From Rutidosis leptorrhynchoides (lineage: Eukaryota; Streptophyta; Magnoliopsida; Asterales; Asteraceae): a stretch of 64,000 nt of DNA. The stretch is from contig NC_092335.1 of NCBI RefSeq assembly GCF_046630445.1, positions 315,752,501-315,816,500 on the forward strand, written 5' to 3'. This document shows positions 34,432-49,520 of this stretch, in pieces; position 1 is the stretch's first letter; each line of letters opens with the position of its first letter. A program made the position numbers and the translations under genes. The notes beneath the pieces are model-generated. The model worked only from the letters and a program-made list of their open reading frames with translations, was not told where the DNA came from and made no database searches.

Positions 34432-36538
34432 TGTAACACCCCGTTTTCCCCCTATATGATTTATAGGTGTATTGTGTATGTACGATAGGCGTATGAAGGG
34501 TTCGGAACATGTTCGGGTGTTGAGGTCTTGTATGCAAGAAAATGACTCAGATCACGCTGTGTGTCGCGGCGCGACAAATGAGGCCGCGGCGCGGAAATTA
34601 ACTAGAAATCAGATCAGAAGTCCAACAAAAAATGATCCCAGACCTAGGCAAATGTCGCGACGCGACATTTAAGGCCGCGACGCGGCAATGTGGGCGAACT
34701 GGTTCATGTTTTTGCAATATTTAGGTAAAGTGAGGGGCATTTTGGTCTTTTCGTGTTTGAACCAGATTGAGATCTTAAATCTCATCCATTCCTTTCATTT
34801 CCTAATTTCTTTTCCCTTTTCATTTCATTTTCCTCTCAAAAACTCAAACACCCAATTGATTCAAACGGATTTTTGGAAAGGAAGAAACGGGATTTGATCT
34901 TTGGCGTAGTTGACAAGTTTGTTCTCCTCGTTCTTGGCTACACGGTGATACTAGTGGTAAGCTCTAACTCCGAATTTCATTTTCGTGTTCATCATTCAAA
35001 TTTGGGGCTTTTGATTGTATGATTCATAGGTGAAACCCATTTAGTTGTTAATTGGAGATTAACACCAATATTCGGGTTTATTGTTGTTAAAGGCGGGTTT
35101 TGGGTTGGTTAATGATTTAACCATGTTTAAGACTTGTAAATGGTGAGATTTTGACCTTATGGGTCAAAATTAGGGTTTATGGGCGATTTTGAGAACGATA
35201 AGTGTTAACACTTGTGTTCGGGTTTAATTGGCATATTAGGACCATTATCACTTGTGTTAGTGATTATTGGTTAGTTTGGGCGCGGTTTGTCCTTGGAAGT
35301 GCATTTGGGTCGAAATTGCACTAAGTGTCGAATTGGGTTGGTTTGTAGATACAATCTAAGGGTGTTGTTGAATTTGTGATAATGGATTAGGTACTTTCCA
35401 TTGACGAGTTGCGGATTACTTGGAAGCATTTTCTTCAAGGTGATAAGGTGAGTGTTAATATCCTATATGCATATGTATGTGTAGGATAGGTGCGGGTCAG
35501 GTGAAGTGGTTCTCGGTCATAGAACTCACTTCACATATAGGTGGATTGATGGACTTGTGTATAGGTCCAATTGACACGTTTGTGCGTTTTGGTTGACCAC
35601 CTTTGGCGAGTTACACGCTTGTGTGTACGTTATCAAACGTGGTTGTGATTTGGATGTTATAACCCCAATGGCGAAGGGTTGATATTGTTGAGAAGTGAAT
35701 CACGTGTAGTTCGGATTCACGATGACTCGTGTAGTTCGGTCATCTTATTGAGGTAGTAATCTCGTGTAGTTTCGGATTACTAAGGCTCATGTAGTTCAGC
35801 CGACCTCGATGTTGCAAAAATAGTAATCTCGTGTGGGTTCGGATTACTAAGGCTCGTGTAGCTCAGCCAATCTTCATTGTGGCGTTTGGTATTCGGTAAT
35901 GGGTTAAGGGGTTAACCTTATTCGTTTTATATTGTTATATATATTAATGTAATGTTGTGTTGTATCTAACCCTCCGGGTGTAGCTTATTGGCGTTGTTCA
36001 CATCGTCGTTGGTGAACTTACGCTTTGTTGATATCTTTAGCTTGTTGCTTATAGATAGTACGGTATGCTTAGTGTAGTTGCCTTATTCATGGATGCTTCG
36101 GTATGCGGTATTTGATATTTGTGTGGCGTGTCTATTTTATACATATATATGTATGTAGTATATTATCATTCACTAAGCGTTAGCTTACCCTCTCGTTGTT
36201 GCTATTTTTATAGGATCGCATGCTTGGCGGCTCGGGTAAGCTTATGGATTAGAGATCTTGGCTAGGTTGCTAAGAAGATCTTGCTTTTGTATTCGATTAG
36301 GATTTGGGTAACGTAGTCCCAAATCACCATGCTCGGTTTGGGTTGGAAACTAAACTAGTCGGGTCGTGTATGTCTGTTTGGACAATTAATCAATGTATTA
36401 AATGTTTTAAGGTTTATTAAACCTTCTATTGTATTAAAGATGTTTATGGAAACACAATTGGGACCTAAAGTGTTATTTAAAGCGTATTAAAAGGAAAAAA
36501 AATTATGGGCCGGTTTTAATACGGGTTGGGTTGTTTCA
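34432..36538 (+). mobile_element. Element D, 3' LTR
   Basis: Near-identical to 28345-30508 apart from point changes and the missing (AT)n tract. The hairpin array is at about 35505-35880. There some outer arms are broken (GAAGAT has become AAAAAT), while the inner AGTAATC/GATTACT stems stay intact. Confidence 0.93.
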
Positions 36539-36543
36539 AAAAT

Positions 36544-37374
36544 GTATTCTTGATGGTTCTATCTTCCGTGATGTTGATAAATTTGAAAATCAAATCGTAC
36601 TATCACGTTCCTTCCAGCTTAGAACATTATAATCATTCGAAACTCTATATCTACAAATTCTGGACCATTATTCGCTTGACTTGAAGTCGGGAAGAGAAAA
36701 CAAAAGCATAGAGCTTTGAAATATAAGGGAGAATATAAAGCCCGATAACAACACATAAATTACAAACCGTGTATATCAATGTTTATCGCAACATAAAGAC
36801 ACGGGAGAATTAAAAACATTATAATCCCAAGGACGAAGTAGAAGAAAGCAGATTCCTCTGGTGGAAGTTGGAAAAGGAGAATGATTGTTGCGATAGTAAG
36901 GATGAGGACAAGGATCAGAACTGGATTAAGTATTTTCAGAATCTTTTGGATGTATGAAACAAGAAGGAAAGTATAGGAATGGTGAGAATAATAGAACGGA
37001 AGAGTTTAATTTATAATGGAAATATCAGACAGAGTAATCGAAGCAGATCACCGCATTTAATTAGAGAGATCTTAATTTTCTTATTCGCCGAAGAATCAGA
37101 TCTTATAGATTTCCAAGATTTTCTTTTAAATCCCTTGAATTCCGGAATTCAACCAAGGCAACGTCAAAAGTTAAAACGAAACTTCATTTATTCATTTCAC
37201 TCTTTTGTGATAGCTTCATTCGTGCTCTTCGAATAATCGAATTATTTTATCTATATTATTCAATAATGATAAAACTCTATTTATCAGCTCATATTCGTCA
37301 GGAAAACATATTTATTGTTACCCATGACGACCTCACTCAAATTTCGGGACGAAATTTCTTTAACGGGTAGCTAC
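36544..37374 (+). other. B 3' internal region and polypurine area
   Basis: Continues B after D. The text GGGACGAAATTTCTTTAACG (37347-37366) just before the LTR is the conserved plus-strand priming area shared with A (45318-45337) and, in reverse, E. The open frame 36979-37236 has no domain. Confidence 0.6.
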
Positions 37375-37884
37375 TGTGATGACCCGGGAATTTTCGACCA
37401 AATTTAAACATGAATCTTATATGGTTTCGACACGATAAGCAAAGTCTGTAATGTTGAAGTTTCAAAACCTTTGAACTGTGTTCATGTATACATTTGACCT
37501 TTGACTAATCCCGACGATTCACGAACAATTATTTGTAAATAAATATGTATATATACATAAATGTATTATATATAATAATTTGATATTATAAATTATAATT
37601 TAAATATTTAAAAATTAAATATGTAAAATAAGATATAAAATCATTATGTTGTACTTAAAATGAATTCATATATATATGAATGATTTCTATAGATAATTAT
37701 TATAATATGTATATATGTAAGAATTTATTACTCAATGTATGCTACTATATATATAATTATTAAATACAACATAATTAATAAATTGTATATATAAAGTGTA
37801 AATACAAGTTAAGAATGTAGTCGATATAATAACCATGTTATTACTTTCATTATAATACTAACACTAATATTAAAATCAATATCA

Positions 37885-37993
<109 letters not shown>

Positions 37994-38433
37994 TGTAATC
38001 TAAATATTATCAGTTATTATAATAGTTATCATTATGTATTTGTATTATAATTATTGTTGGTATAACTATTATTTAGAATTATAAATATTATGATTATTAT
38101 TATTATTTCCATTATGATTAAAAAAATAAATATTGATATTAATATTAATATCAGTACCACTAATATTACCATATAATATAATATAATATATATAAATATA
38201 AAGTTTAATATATTTAATTACTATTAAAATCACTAATATTATTATTATCATTACCAATATCATTATTATTATAACTAGTAGTGAAATTATAATTTTAGTT
38301 ATATGATTAATATTAGTAATATTATTATTTCCATTTCAATTAAGTAATACTAATACTATTATCATTATTGTAATTGCGATTATTAGAAAATAATACAACC
38401 TATTGCTTTTATCATTTATAATATTAGTAATAC

Positions 38434-38506
<73 letters not shown>

Positions 38507-39438
38507 GGTGTTTCTATTTTTATTAATCATTATTATTATTAATATAATTGTCTACCTTAAATTTATTATTATTAATAATATTAACATCCTTATTATTATT
38601 AATAAATTTATTAACTAATAAAGTTAAGTAAATATATATAAAAAGGACAAAAATTACGCATACCACCTGTCTCCTATCTTTATCAGTATATTTTTTTTTT
38701 CTGTAACCTATCTGCTCGTGACTCTATAGTCGATTTTCCACCATCACAAGCTTACAAAAATCGACCAAGTCTATTTTTCTGTTCCAATCATTCGATTACA
38801 ACCATTATTATCAGATATATACCTTGTAATTGCGTCTGCCAAAGAAATATAAAAAAAAGGAAATAGCTCGTTCGTCACTGTTACTCAACTCGTTAGTCAA
38901 AATTCGATTTTTAATCAATTTTCAAAAAAGTGTTAATGAGGTTTTGTTAGGAATACTCTAAGTGATCTTTCTGCAAAATCTTATATTTCAATTCTTCCTA
39001 ACAAGCTTCAATTTTGGAATCAAAGTTTTTGGATTTAAAAGTCAAACTTTGTTCATCAAGTGAATTCGTGTTAATCGTTTCAATTCAAGTTAAATTAACA
39101 ATTTATAAAGTTTTAGGGCGTGATTTGAAATACAATTTGTATTGGAAGATTTATCTAAAACGTTCTCAATTGTACAATCAATTTTCTTTATATATATGTT
39201 AACAGCGTCGAACAGAAGGTTGGTTCTTTTATATATATTTTTTTTATTTTTCATTTTTAATCAAGAATCCAAACTCATATATTTTACTGAATAATTATAA
39301 GCCTTCAACAAAATTTGATTCGTTATTTTGATAATATATAATCCTGGGTGATGGGATTACAAGAGGAAGAAGAAGACATATGAAACAGAAAAACAAACGT
39401 ATAAGTATATTTAAGTATCGATATCAAACAGAAATGTA

Positions 39439-39520
39439 GTGATAGATCAATGGTTAGGAGGTGGGGTGTGTTATCGAGAGGTCTCGGGTTCGAGCCCGGG
39501 CGTCGGCGTCTATTTTTTTT
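39439..39520 (+). other. tRNA-like segment, second LTR copy
   Basis: B box GGTTCGAGCC at 39487-39496, A-box-like TGGTTAGGAGG at 39451, then a T run. Differs from 23187-23268 at a few bases. Confidence 0.6.
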
Positions 39521-40466
39521 TAAAGGCTCATTACATTGAGGTAGTTTTCTAATATATCTATTATTATTATTATCATTATTATTATTATTGTTATTATCAT
39601 TGATTTTTGTTATTATTATGATAATTGTTATTATTTCATAAGAATTAGAAATAAAAATGTTATTATCATTTATCTAGGTAATAATATTATCATTAAGTAT
39701 TATTATTATTATAGTTATTATTAGTATTATTACCAGTGTTAGTATTATTATTATTATTATTGTTAGTACTATATTTATTGTATTATATTGATTAATAGCA
39801 TTAATATTATGAACCCGTTAACAACATTCATATTATGAACTTAATAATAAAAGTGATATGATAAATTATGGAAAATAGTTATAATTATAGGAATACAGGT
39901 GCAGTTATGAATACAATTATGAACACGAAGCTTATGATAAATCTAATTATTATTATTATTAACATTTTTATTTTTATCATTATATTATTATAGTAAATTA
40001 TCTTTTTACTAAAACTACCATTTATACTAAAATAAACATTGTTACTACCATTATTACTACTATTATCACCACCATTATTATTATCATAAGTATCATTATT
40101 AGTATTATGACAAATATATATTTTTACATAAAAATACATTACAATAATATTAATAATACATATCACTATATTTTTGTTAAAATGATAGTAACTAAGCTAT
40201 ATATAAAATGTAACAATTAATATATAAATATATGTTGTCATCATATATAAATCCTAATATAATTTTTTATTATTAACATTTGTATATAGATATTCATATA
40301 TAACAAATTAAGTATTTTAATACAATATTAACCAAATATATATTAATATAACTATATTAATATTTTTATACAAATTGAATACATTTAATTAAATAATGAA
40401 GTATATATAAGTTACTAATATAAAAATTACATCACTAATAATAATATATATATTTATTCGATTACG

Positions 40467-40515
<49 letters not shown>

Positions 40516-41440
40516 GAATACACAAATGATATAGGTTCGTGAATCCGAGGCCAACCCTGCGTTGTTCCAAGTCGTCATATGTATTTTTACTACAAAATAC
40601 AGTATGGTGAGTTTCATTTGCCTTTTTACCCTTTATATTTTTGGGCTGAGAATACATGCGCAATTTTTTATAATATTTTTACGAAATAGACACAAGTAAT
40701 CGAAACTACATTATATGGTTGAATGCTCAAAGTAGAATATGCCCCTTTTTGCTTGGTAGCCTAAGAATTAGGGAACATCACTAATTTTGAGAATTAGTGT
40801 ACGCCTAATTGACGCGAATCCTAAAGATAGATCTATTGGGCCTAACGAACCCCATCCAAAGTATCGGATGCTTTAGTACTTCGAATTCGTTTTTATCATG
40901 TCCGAAGGATTTCCCGGAATGATAGGGGATATTCTTCTATACATCTTGTTAATGTTGGTTACCAGGTGTTCAATCCATATGAATGATTTTTGTCTCTATG
41001 CATGGGACGTATATTTATGAGAAATGAAAAATGAAAATCTTGTGGTCTATTAAAATGATGGAAATGATTATTTATGTTAAACTAATGAACTCACCAACCT
41101 TTTGGTTGACACTTAAAAGCATGTTTATTCTCAGGTATGAAAGAAAATCTTTCGTTGTGCATTTGCTCATTTTAGAGATATTACTTGGAGTCATTCATGA
41201 CATATTTCAAAAGACGTTGCATTCGACTCGTTGAGTTCATCAAGATTGTTACTAAGTCAATTATAGCTGGATATATTAGGAAATGGTATGCATGCCGTCA
41301 ACTTTTGATGTAATGAAAGTTTGTCTTTTAAAAATGAATGCAATATTTGTAAAATGTATCATATAGAGGTCAAGTACCTCGCGATGTAACCAAATGTAAT
41401 GTATTCGTCCAGATGGATTAGGACGGGTCGTTAGAACATT

Positions 41441-41652
41441 GCCCTCTTGACGAAGAACCTGAAGTACTTACCGGCGAACCTGTCCGAAATATCATTTTCT
41501 CTCTTATTTACAGAGTATCTCGTTATGATTATATACTACATCAAATTCTAGATTTTATTTATTCACTCGTCCGAACCGACAATCACCCTGGTGTAATAGA
41601 AGAAGTAAACGAGCTTCGCGCTCGGGTAGTGACTTTGGAGAATATGGTGTAA
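41441..41652 (+). pseudogene. Unknown A-family protein, C-terminal part of the A copy
   Basis: Resumes the frame broken at 21135: EEPEVLTGEPVRNIIFSLIY, matching LTGKPVRNTVFTLFAR in H, then a diverged stretch, then GVIEEVNELRARVVTLENMV and TAA at 41650-41652. The Ala/Pro/Thr-rich tail known from H follows past the stop (41653-41760). Confidence 0.75.
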
Positions 41653-42763
41653 AGATTACAAACACCAGCAGCAGCACCAGCAGCATAACCAGTACCACCA
41701 TCATCAACGCCAACAGTACCATTACCACCTCCAACCACAACCGCGTCGTAAACCTCAACTTCACAATCTGTCCCACGAGCATCAACGTCATACGCACCAT
41801 GGATACCAAGGAGTACCAATAACAATAACTGACGAAGTATTAATTCATAACTTCATTGGAGAAACATTCTGCGGCGATTATGTAATCTCTAAAGTCTTAG
41901 AGATTATCTAATCTAGCCCTAACCATAAATCAGTTAAGTGAACCAAAATGATAGAAGGAAGAGTAGAAACCCTGACAAAAATGGTGTGTGGTTAACAAGC
42001 TAAACTTGTTTTACCAACAGCATCATCAGTACCGTCAGCGTCACCAGCATCGTCAGTGCAGTCAGCATCAGAATCAACAACACCTATAACATCACAAACT
42101 CCGTCAGTTCAAGAATCAATGTGGACATCATTACGAATCAATAACGCGTATATTGTATCAACGAGTTATGAAGAATTAACTCATTCCCTCTGAAGAAATT
42201 ATATGTATATTATATATATATATATTTTGAAATAAAAATAAATCTTTCCGTGCTAAGCTATTGTGTGTGAATCTTAACTACTCGGTTAATTCATATTACA
42301 AATATGCAATAATGTACGTCCTTCGCCCGCAACTTAACCATCGTTAACTACAATCTCCGTCTCAATTCAACAAATTCCAATTCATAATAAATCAAGTATA
42401 TATTTGATTTTACACTTTCATCATCGATGTACCCAAAACTTTTCAGATAACATCATTCGTACTTTGCGAAGTTCACAAGAATTTAACGAAAACCAACATC
42501 ACGCCTCAACAAATAACGAAGTATTGATTCATAATTTCAATATTATTGAAGAAATACTTATGTAATCTCTAAAGCCTTCAAGGGATTATTCAATTCTAGT
42601 TTCAACCGTAAATCGAATGAGTTTAATTTAGTATTAACTCATTAAAATCTATGTTACATCTGAAGAGAATATATACATATATATTTTCATAAAGACTGTA
42701 ATAAAATTCTTTTGTACAAAATATTAATTGTGAATTTTTTTTTTTAACGAGTAGGTAATACCC

Positions 42764-42844
<81 letters not shown>

Positions 42845-42880
42845 TTGTGAATTTTTTTTTTAACTAGTAGGTAATACCCG

Positions 42881-42949
<69 letters not shown>

Positions 42950-43379
42950 CAATTAATATGTTACATTCTTCGAATCTGATTAAGAAAATTATCAACTATA
43001 CTTCCTACTTTCACAATAATATACATTCTTTCATAGAAATCAAAACAACCATACTCATTCAAACTCAATTACATATTCAAGTTTTAAAACCTCAGAATTA
43101 AATTTGAGATATAACCGGTACCATCACTTTTAGATTCCTACATCTTTCAACGCTATACTTTGACTTCAAAACTGTGTTAGAACATCAAATGTATATTAAC
43201 GATTACAATTTGTGTTCAAACCCTTCAAAAAATTTTGAAGACACTTCAAATAATGAGCAATCGAGATGATGATACAACCACATATTACCCACAGTTATGT
43301 ACTTAAAAAGCTCTCGAAACCAAAGTCATAATTCAACACATATCTGTGTCAGATCCTTTGGCATTTATTAGCAAAAATA
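41653..43379 (+). other. A internal spacer with duplicated hairpin and (AT)n
   Basis: The unit ATATTAATTGTGAATTTTTT, then AACGAGTAGGTAATACCCG, then (AT)n occurs twice in tandem (42719-42837, 42838-42947). It closes with ATTCACAATTAATA, the inverted form of its start. B has the simple version at 26279-26340. No gene seen. Confidence 0.55.
42766..42946. repeat. Two (AT)n tracts in a tandem duplication
   Basis: Tracts at 42766-42837 and 42884-42946, separated by the repeated hairpin motif. Confidence 0.9.
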
Positions 43380-43690
43380 ACTTTGCAATTCCTTTTCAAA
43401 GTAGCAAATTCTATCACAGCTCCAGCAAGACAACTTCGATTTTTCATTCAGAGTAGCCTTATCATAATCTTGATATATATGATTACCCTTTTGTTACCGG
43501 AGAACCTTTCATGTTCCACCACATTAGCAATAAACTTATTCACAACTTCACTGATCTTTAACCTTCCAAAGAATCATTATATTTATCGAAACCCCATCAT
43601 TTACTCATTCGCATCTTGTAACGAGAATTGCCATACGAATCATCAGGAATTAGCAATCAGTATTTTGAAATCTCGCAGCATATCTACGCC
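43380..43690 (-). pseudogene. Antisense CCHC remnant in A
   Basis: Minus strand gives SKLSCWSCDRICYFEKE. Compared with B, the His of the knuckle is Tyr and the last Cys is lost. Flanking LIPDDSYGNSRYKMRMS matches the B remnant. Confidence 0.45.
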
Positions 43691-43734
43691 AACAGTTATA
43701 TGTGTATATATAATGTCTATCTTCTGGACTTAAT

Positions 43735-44061
43735 TTGAATGTGAAGTTTCTGAAAAACACTCCGAACTACGAATTGGTTCTCCGAAAATGGAAAGATGTT
43801 GATGAAGCAGCAAAAACTATAAACGACTTTAACAGTAAAAGTTTGATGATAATGAATAAGTGTGCTGGCAAAGCGCAGAAAAAGAGAAGTCTTGGAACTG
43901 GAAACCGGATTGAGCAAAGTATGAAGGAGGCTGTGGACAAATCACAAAGACTGAACCCGACTTCAAAGAATCTAAATGATTCAGTACCTGCTGAAGTCAT
44001 TAACGAATACCTTGCTCCTGACTCTGAACCCCTGCGGACAATATTCTTCATCATCCTCTGA
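43735..44061 (+). pseudogene. Captured poly(A)-binding protein fragment in A
   Basis: A 108-codon open frame. VDEAAKTINDFNSKSL matches the end of RRM3. GKAQKK is the inter-RRM linker, and IEQSMKEAVDKSQRLNPTSK followed by NLNDSV matches the EQSMKEAADKSQGLNLYVKN region of plant poly(A)-binding proteins. The N-terminal 20 or so and C-terminal 25 residues do not match clearly. It is better preserved than the B copy in the EQSMKEA stretch and worse in RNP2. The two copies therefore decayed separately from one captured source. Confidence 0.8.
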
Positions 44062-45345
44062 TATTAGAAATTCTAAGATATCATCGTATCTTTCATTATA
44101 AATATCCTCCATATTTCTGAAGATATTTTCATAATTATTCTTATCTAAAATCATTTACCTCTTCGCGCTATCTGTATTACATCATAAAAGAAACTATTTT
44201 AGTTTCTAAATTCTGAAACATTCGAGTTTAAAATAGGAATATTTTTGAAGTAGTGTTGGGAGCTGAAGCATGAGTTAGTATAATATAATGACACTTGATC
44301 AACGTGATTATATTACAGTAAGTCATGCTGAGTTTCTAAATGGAACGTGATGATTCACAGATCATAACATCATCATGTGCCATGTTATACGACTCTTGTA
44401 TTCTATTTAACCTCTAAAATATCAAGAAAATATTTCTTGATGATTCGGCTTTTTCCGAGGTATTCTGGTAATTTGATAAGTCAAGATCGTGCCATTACAA
44501 TTTCCTTCCTAGAACATTAACAATGTTCATTCCGAAATTCATATCTGCGAATTCTGGACCATTACAAGCGGTGCTTAATCGCAAGAAGAAGAAACGAAAG
44601 GACAAAACTATGAAATAGAAATTAGGGTATAAATTGCAGTAAATAAAAAAGAGCATTAACTGGAGATGATAATGATTATTTAGACAGAAGCAGGGACATC
44701 GAAATATAAGAGAAGATATAAAACCCAACAACCACCCAGAAATTATAAACCGTATACATCAATACATATAGCAATATAAAGACACGGGAGAACTAAAAAC
44801 ACTATAAAACCAAGTGTATAGTAGAAGTAAATAGATTCTTCCGTCGGTAGATGAAAAAGAAGAATGACCGATATGAAGGTTAGGAATATATCAAGAAGCA
44901 GAACTGGATGGAGCATATTGATGAATGCTTTAAAGTATGAGTTAGAAATAATGGAAGGTGTGAGTTAAAAGGAAACCAAGGAGGTGGATTTATAGTAAAA
45001 TATCCGACAGAGAAATCAAAACAGATGATCGCATTTAAAGCAGATCCAAATTCCCTTGATTATCGAAGCATCAAATCCTATTACGAAGATTTTCTCCAAA
45101 TCTCTTGAACTTGGAAATCAATCCTATCTATGTCAAAAGATATAACGAATCTATACCTACTCATTTCACTCTTTTGGTGATAGCTTCACTCGTACTCTTC
45201 ATAAAAATCAAATGGTTTTATCCATATTACTCAATGATGATAAAACCCTAATTTTCAGCATATATGCGTCATGAAAACATACTTATTGTCAGCCATGACC
45301 ATCCCAATCAAATTTTGGGACGAAATTTCTTTAACAAGTAGGTAC
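44062..45345 (+). other. A 3' internal region and polypurine area
   Basis: Homologous to 27994-28339 plus 36544-37374 of B. It ends with GGGACGAAATTTCTTTAACA next to the LTR. The minus-strand open frame 44495-44731 has no domain. Confidence 0.6.
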
Positions 45346-46594
45346 TGTGACGACCCAAAAATTTCCGATCAAATTCAAACTGTAATCTTTATATATTCCC
45401 GACACGATAAGCAAAGTTTGTAAGTTGAATTGCAAGAATTTTAAACTGTGTTCATACACTCCTTTAACCTCGACCAAATTCCAATGATTCACGAATCATT
45501 ATATGAAAGAATATGATTATATAGGTATATGTGTATATATTATAACTTGAAAACATTAACAAAAGTATTAGACGTATAATACTTTACATAAACATATTTG
45601 TTCCAAAATATATTCTAATAATTATCGACGGAATTAAAAGATAATATCAAATGATTAAATTATCAGATACATTGAATTATGGCTACGAGTCCCTATTAGG
45701 AGGTCCACTTTGATTTAGGAAACCTTTCCTTTTTAACCATATTCGGAAAATGGTAAAATGATTTTTTTTTACAAATAAGAACAATGTGTCAAATATCGAG
45801 AGTTAGACAAAAGCTAGTGGAAGACTAAATTACATAATAATAAATTGATGTAATTTTCAACTATACAAAAATGCTTTTCGATATAATAGAACTTATTTAT
45901 TTAAAATGTCTTTGATTAAATAAACCTAGGTTGGAATTTTGGTTGTTATATATATAAATAACTTGCAACGTGTATTTAAAATGTGTTCAATAAATATATA
46001 TGTTTTCAAATTAGTTTAGTACACGATAGTAACTCTCGTTTAGTAATGCGCTTGATATTTAAAAAGTTAGTACATAAATGAATTGTATCTATTTAAGTTT
46101 TCAAATGAAAACGTTATGAGTTATAATATTTTTCTAAACGATTTTAGAACGAACTTTGAAATATAATTAGTTTTGAAAAAAAACTAAATATTATATCATT
46201 AGATAAATATTTCAAACATATATATTATGTATAAATATACAATTTTAAATAAAAATATATATATTTTAACTTAGTCATAAAATGTCCTAATTTAAACTAA
46301 TATATTTTGACAAACAACGAGCCACTAATTTATAGAAGCAAAAGACCACAACGCTAAATTTTATAAGTTACATTTATTATAAGATAATTTATTGATGAGT
46401 AAGTCAAATTATTAATAAGAGTACACGTTGCGTAACGTAAAAGGCTAGTTTTCTAAGCGTACGAAAATGCGTTCGAGAAACCGGAACCGAGACATGAGTC
46501 GTGTGACAACGTCCGTGTCATTTGGGTAAAAATTATATTTTTACCATGCTCGTAAATTTAATATATTATATAAATAATTACTAGATTAAATATA

Positions 46595-46681
<87 letters not shown>

Positions 46682-47510
46682 ATTAAATATAAGTGTCGGC
46701 AGCTTTAATTGGAGAACATGAGCTGGCCAAGGAGACCATGCGATCGTATGGCCCCAAGGCACATAAACCATGCGATCGCATGGCTATGTGGGAAGTGTTC
46801 AATTGCTTTAAAAACTCGTTCGTTCTCATTTCTGATTTATTTCATCCAACACACGCACACATACACTTACATATTATTATTATTTATATTATTATTATTA
46901 TTATTAATATTAAGATTATTAATATTAATCTCATTATTATTATTATTAGTATTAGTAGGAGTGATATTATTATTATTTATACATAAAATACTACGACGAG
47001 GTTCTACTCGCGTGATTTCAAAATGAGTTTTTCGAGTGGGATAGGGCTAAGGAAATTATGGGTTATAGCTATGGAGGTGATGGGTAATGTTCGAGGGTAT
47101 GCTCATGAGGTCAATCTAGTGTTTATCGTCTCCGTTGCGTTTACGTACCTTTCCTACAATATTGAATCTCAATATTGATACGTGAGTACTCATAATTTAA
47201 CTTTTATATATTAATAGTGTATCCCTGACTAGTGCTCGAGTATATAGGATTATGCATGCTTGTACTTTTGATATTGCCATTAGATAGGTTATGGTGAATC
47301 CTGAATTAGTTACATATGCGGTTGAGATAAGGTATAAGATATGCATGTCGTTGGAAAGCTAGCGAAAAACTAAGAACTTTTCATTTAGATATCGAATGGT
47401 TTCGATGAACGGATTAGAAGTTATAGTCAATTGAATTTATGTATTATTATTAAAAATGATTATTATTATCGTCGTTATTATCGTCTTTATAGTTTTTTGT
47501 ATCTTATTAC

Positions 47511-47579
<69 letters not shown>

Positions 47580-49515
47580 CATTATCAATAAAAAGTATTA
47601 TCATTAAAAATTGTTATTTTTACTATTATTAATATCGTTAAAGTTATAATTAGTATTATTATTATTATTATCATTAAAATAGTTATTAGTATTAATATTA
47701 TCGTAATATTTATTATTATTAGTATTATTATAATTAAAACTAATATTAGTAACACTTAATTATTATGATTACTATTATTATCATTAAAATAAACTCGATA
47801 TAAAAGACGATTAAAAGCTATCAAATGAATCGATTAGGAAATAAAGAGTATGAGTATCATGATGAAATTAAAATATTATAAGATACTGATTTAGATAAAA
47901 TTATCGTTCTTATTATTTTTATCATTACTATTATTATTAAAAGTATCGTTAGTATTAAAACTATCATTTTAACAAAAATTATCATTTTAATAAAAATGTC
48001 ATTTTTATTATAAAATATCATTATTATTATCATTTTAAATAGAATTATTATTTTAAAATTAATATTAAAAAGTATCGTAAATATTAAAGTTATCATAATT
48101 AGAATTATCATTTTATCATAATGTCATTTTTAGTAAATATAAATATTGATATTTTTATTAATAGAATAATAATAATTATTATTACAAAATAATACAACTT
48201 TTACTTATTATTATTATCAATGTTATTTTATCAAATAAATATGTAATACAAATAATATACTTATCTTAATAAAACCTATCATAATATTTTTATGATGTTA
48301 AATGAACTTTATAAATTTTATTACTTAATATATATAAAAGTATATTTTATATAAAATTTTATTTATTAATAAATGAAATATATTATTTACTCTAATAGAT
48401 CTTTTAAAAATATTTAAAAATATAAAAATGACGATATTTAAACTATATATTAATTATGTATAGATTTTGAAAATCATTTTGAGTCAAATTGACTTTTGTT
48501 GACCTTTACATATTAGTCTCAAGCATTAGGATTGTGATACACTATGACTTGACCTAATTTGTTAGACAAATTTTGACCAACACATAAATATATATAATTA
48601 ATTTAGGTTCATGAATCCGAGGCCAACATTGCACTTGTTCAATGACGTTATATATATTTTTACTACGAAATACAGTATGGTGAGTTTCATTTGCCTTTTT
48701 ACCCTTTATATTTTTGGGCTGAGAATACATGCGAATATTTATAAATGTTTTACGAAATAGACACAAGTAATCGAAACTACATTATATGGTTGAATGATCG
48801 AAGCCGAATATGCCCCTTTTGCTTGGTAACCTAAGAATTAGGGAACATCACTAATTTTGAGAATTAGTGCACCCCTAATTGACGTGAATCCTAAAGATAG
48901 ATCTATCGGGCTTAACAAACCCCATCCAAAGTATCGGATGCTTTAGTACTTCGAGTTTTTATATCATGTCTGATGGATGTCCCGGAATGATGGGGATATT
49001 CTTATATGCATCTTGTTAATGTCGGTTACCAGGTGTTCAATCCATATGAATGATTTTGTCTCTATGCATGGGACGTATATTTATGAGAAATGGAAATGAA
49101 ATTCTTGTGGTCTATTAAAATGATGGAAATGAATGATTATGATAAACTAATGAACTCACCAACCTTTTAGTTGACACTTTAAAGCATGTTTATTCTCAGG
49201 TATTAAAGAAATCTTTCGCTGTGCATTAGCTCATTTTAAAGATATTACTTAGAATCATTCATGGCATATTTCAAAAGACATTGCATTCAAGTCGTTGAGT
49301 TCAGTAAAGATTATGATTAAGTAAATGACAGATTAGATCATTTATAGATAGATATTATGAAATGGTATGCATGCCTGTCAACTTTTGATGTAATGAAAGT
49401 TTGTCTTTTAAAATGAATGCAATGTTTGTAAAATGTATCATATAGAGGTCAAATACCTTGCGATGTAATCATATGTTATTGTATTCGTTCTTATGGATTA
49501 GGGCAGGTCTTTACA
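45346..49515 (+). mobile_element. Element A, 3' LTR
   Basis: Pairs with 16288-20517. Twin palindromes at 46736-46783. Microsatellites at 46600-46675 and 47511-47579. A donor-like ATG/GTGAGTTTC at 48680 and acceptor-like TATTCTCAG at 49199 define a possible 520-bp leader intron. Confidence 0.93.
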
Positions 49516-49520
49516 GTACT

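Larger units (their letters stand above)
28345..36538 (+). mobile_element. Element D, complete gag-only Ty3/gypsy element (inside B)
   Basis: The 2.1-kb LTRs at 28345-30508 and 34432-36538 begin TGTAACACCCC and end GTTGTTTCA. The perfect duplication AAAAT flanks it (28340-28344, 36539-36543). The uninterrupted equivalent of the target is visible in A near 44420-44445. It carries a perfect primer site, a gag and a classic polypurine tract but no protease, reverse transcriptase or integrase. The first 94 bases of the two LTRs differ at 5 places. It fits the class of gag-only terminal-repeat elements. Confidence 0.95.
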
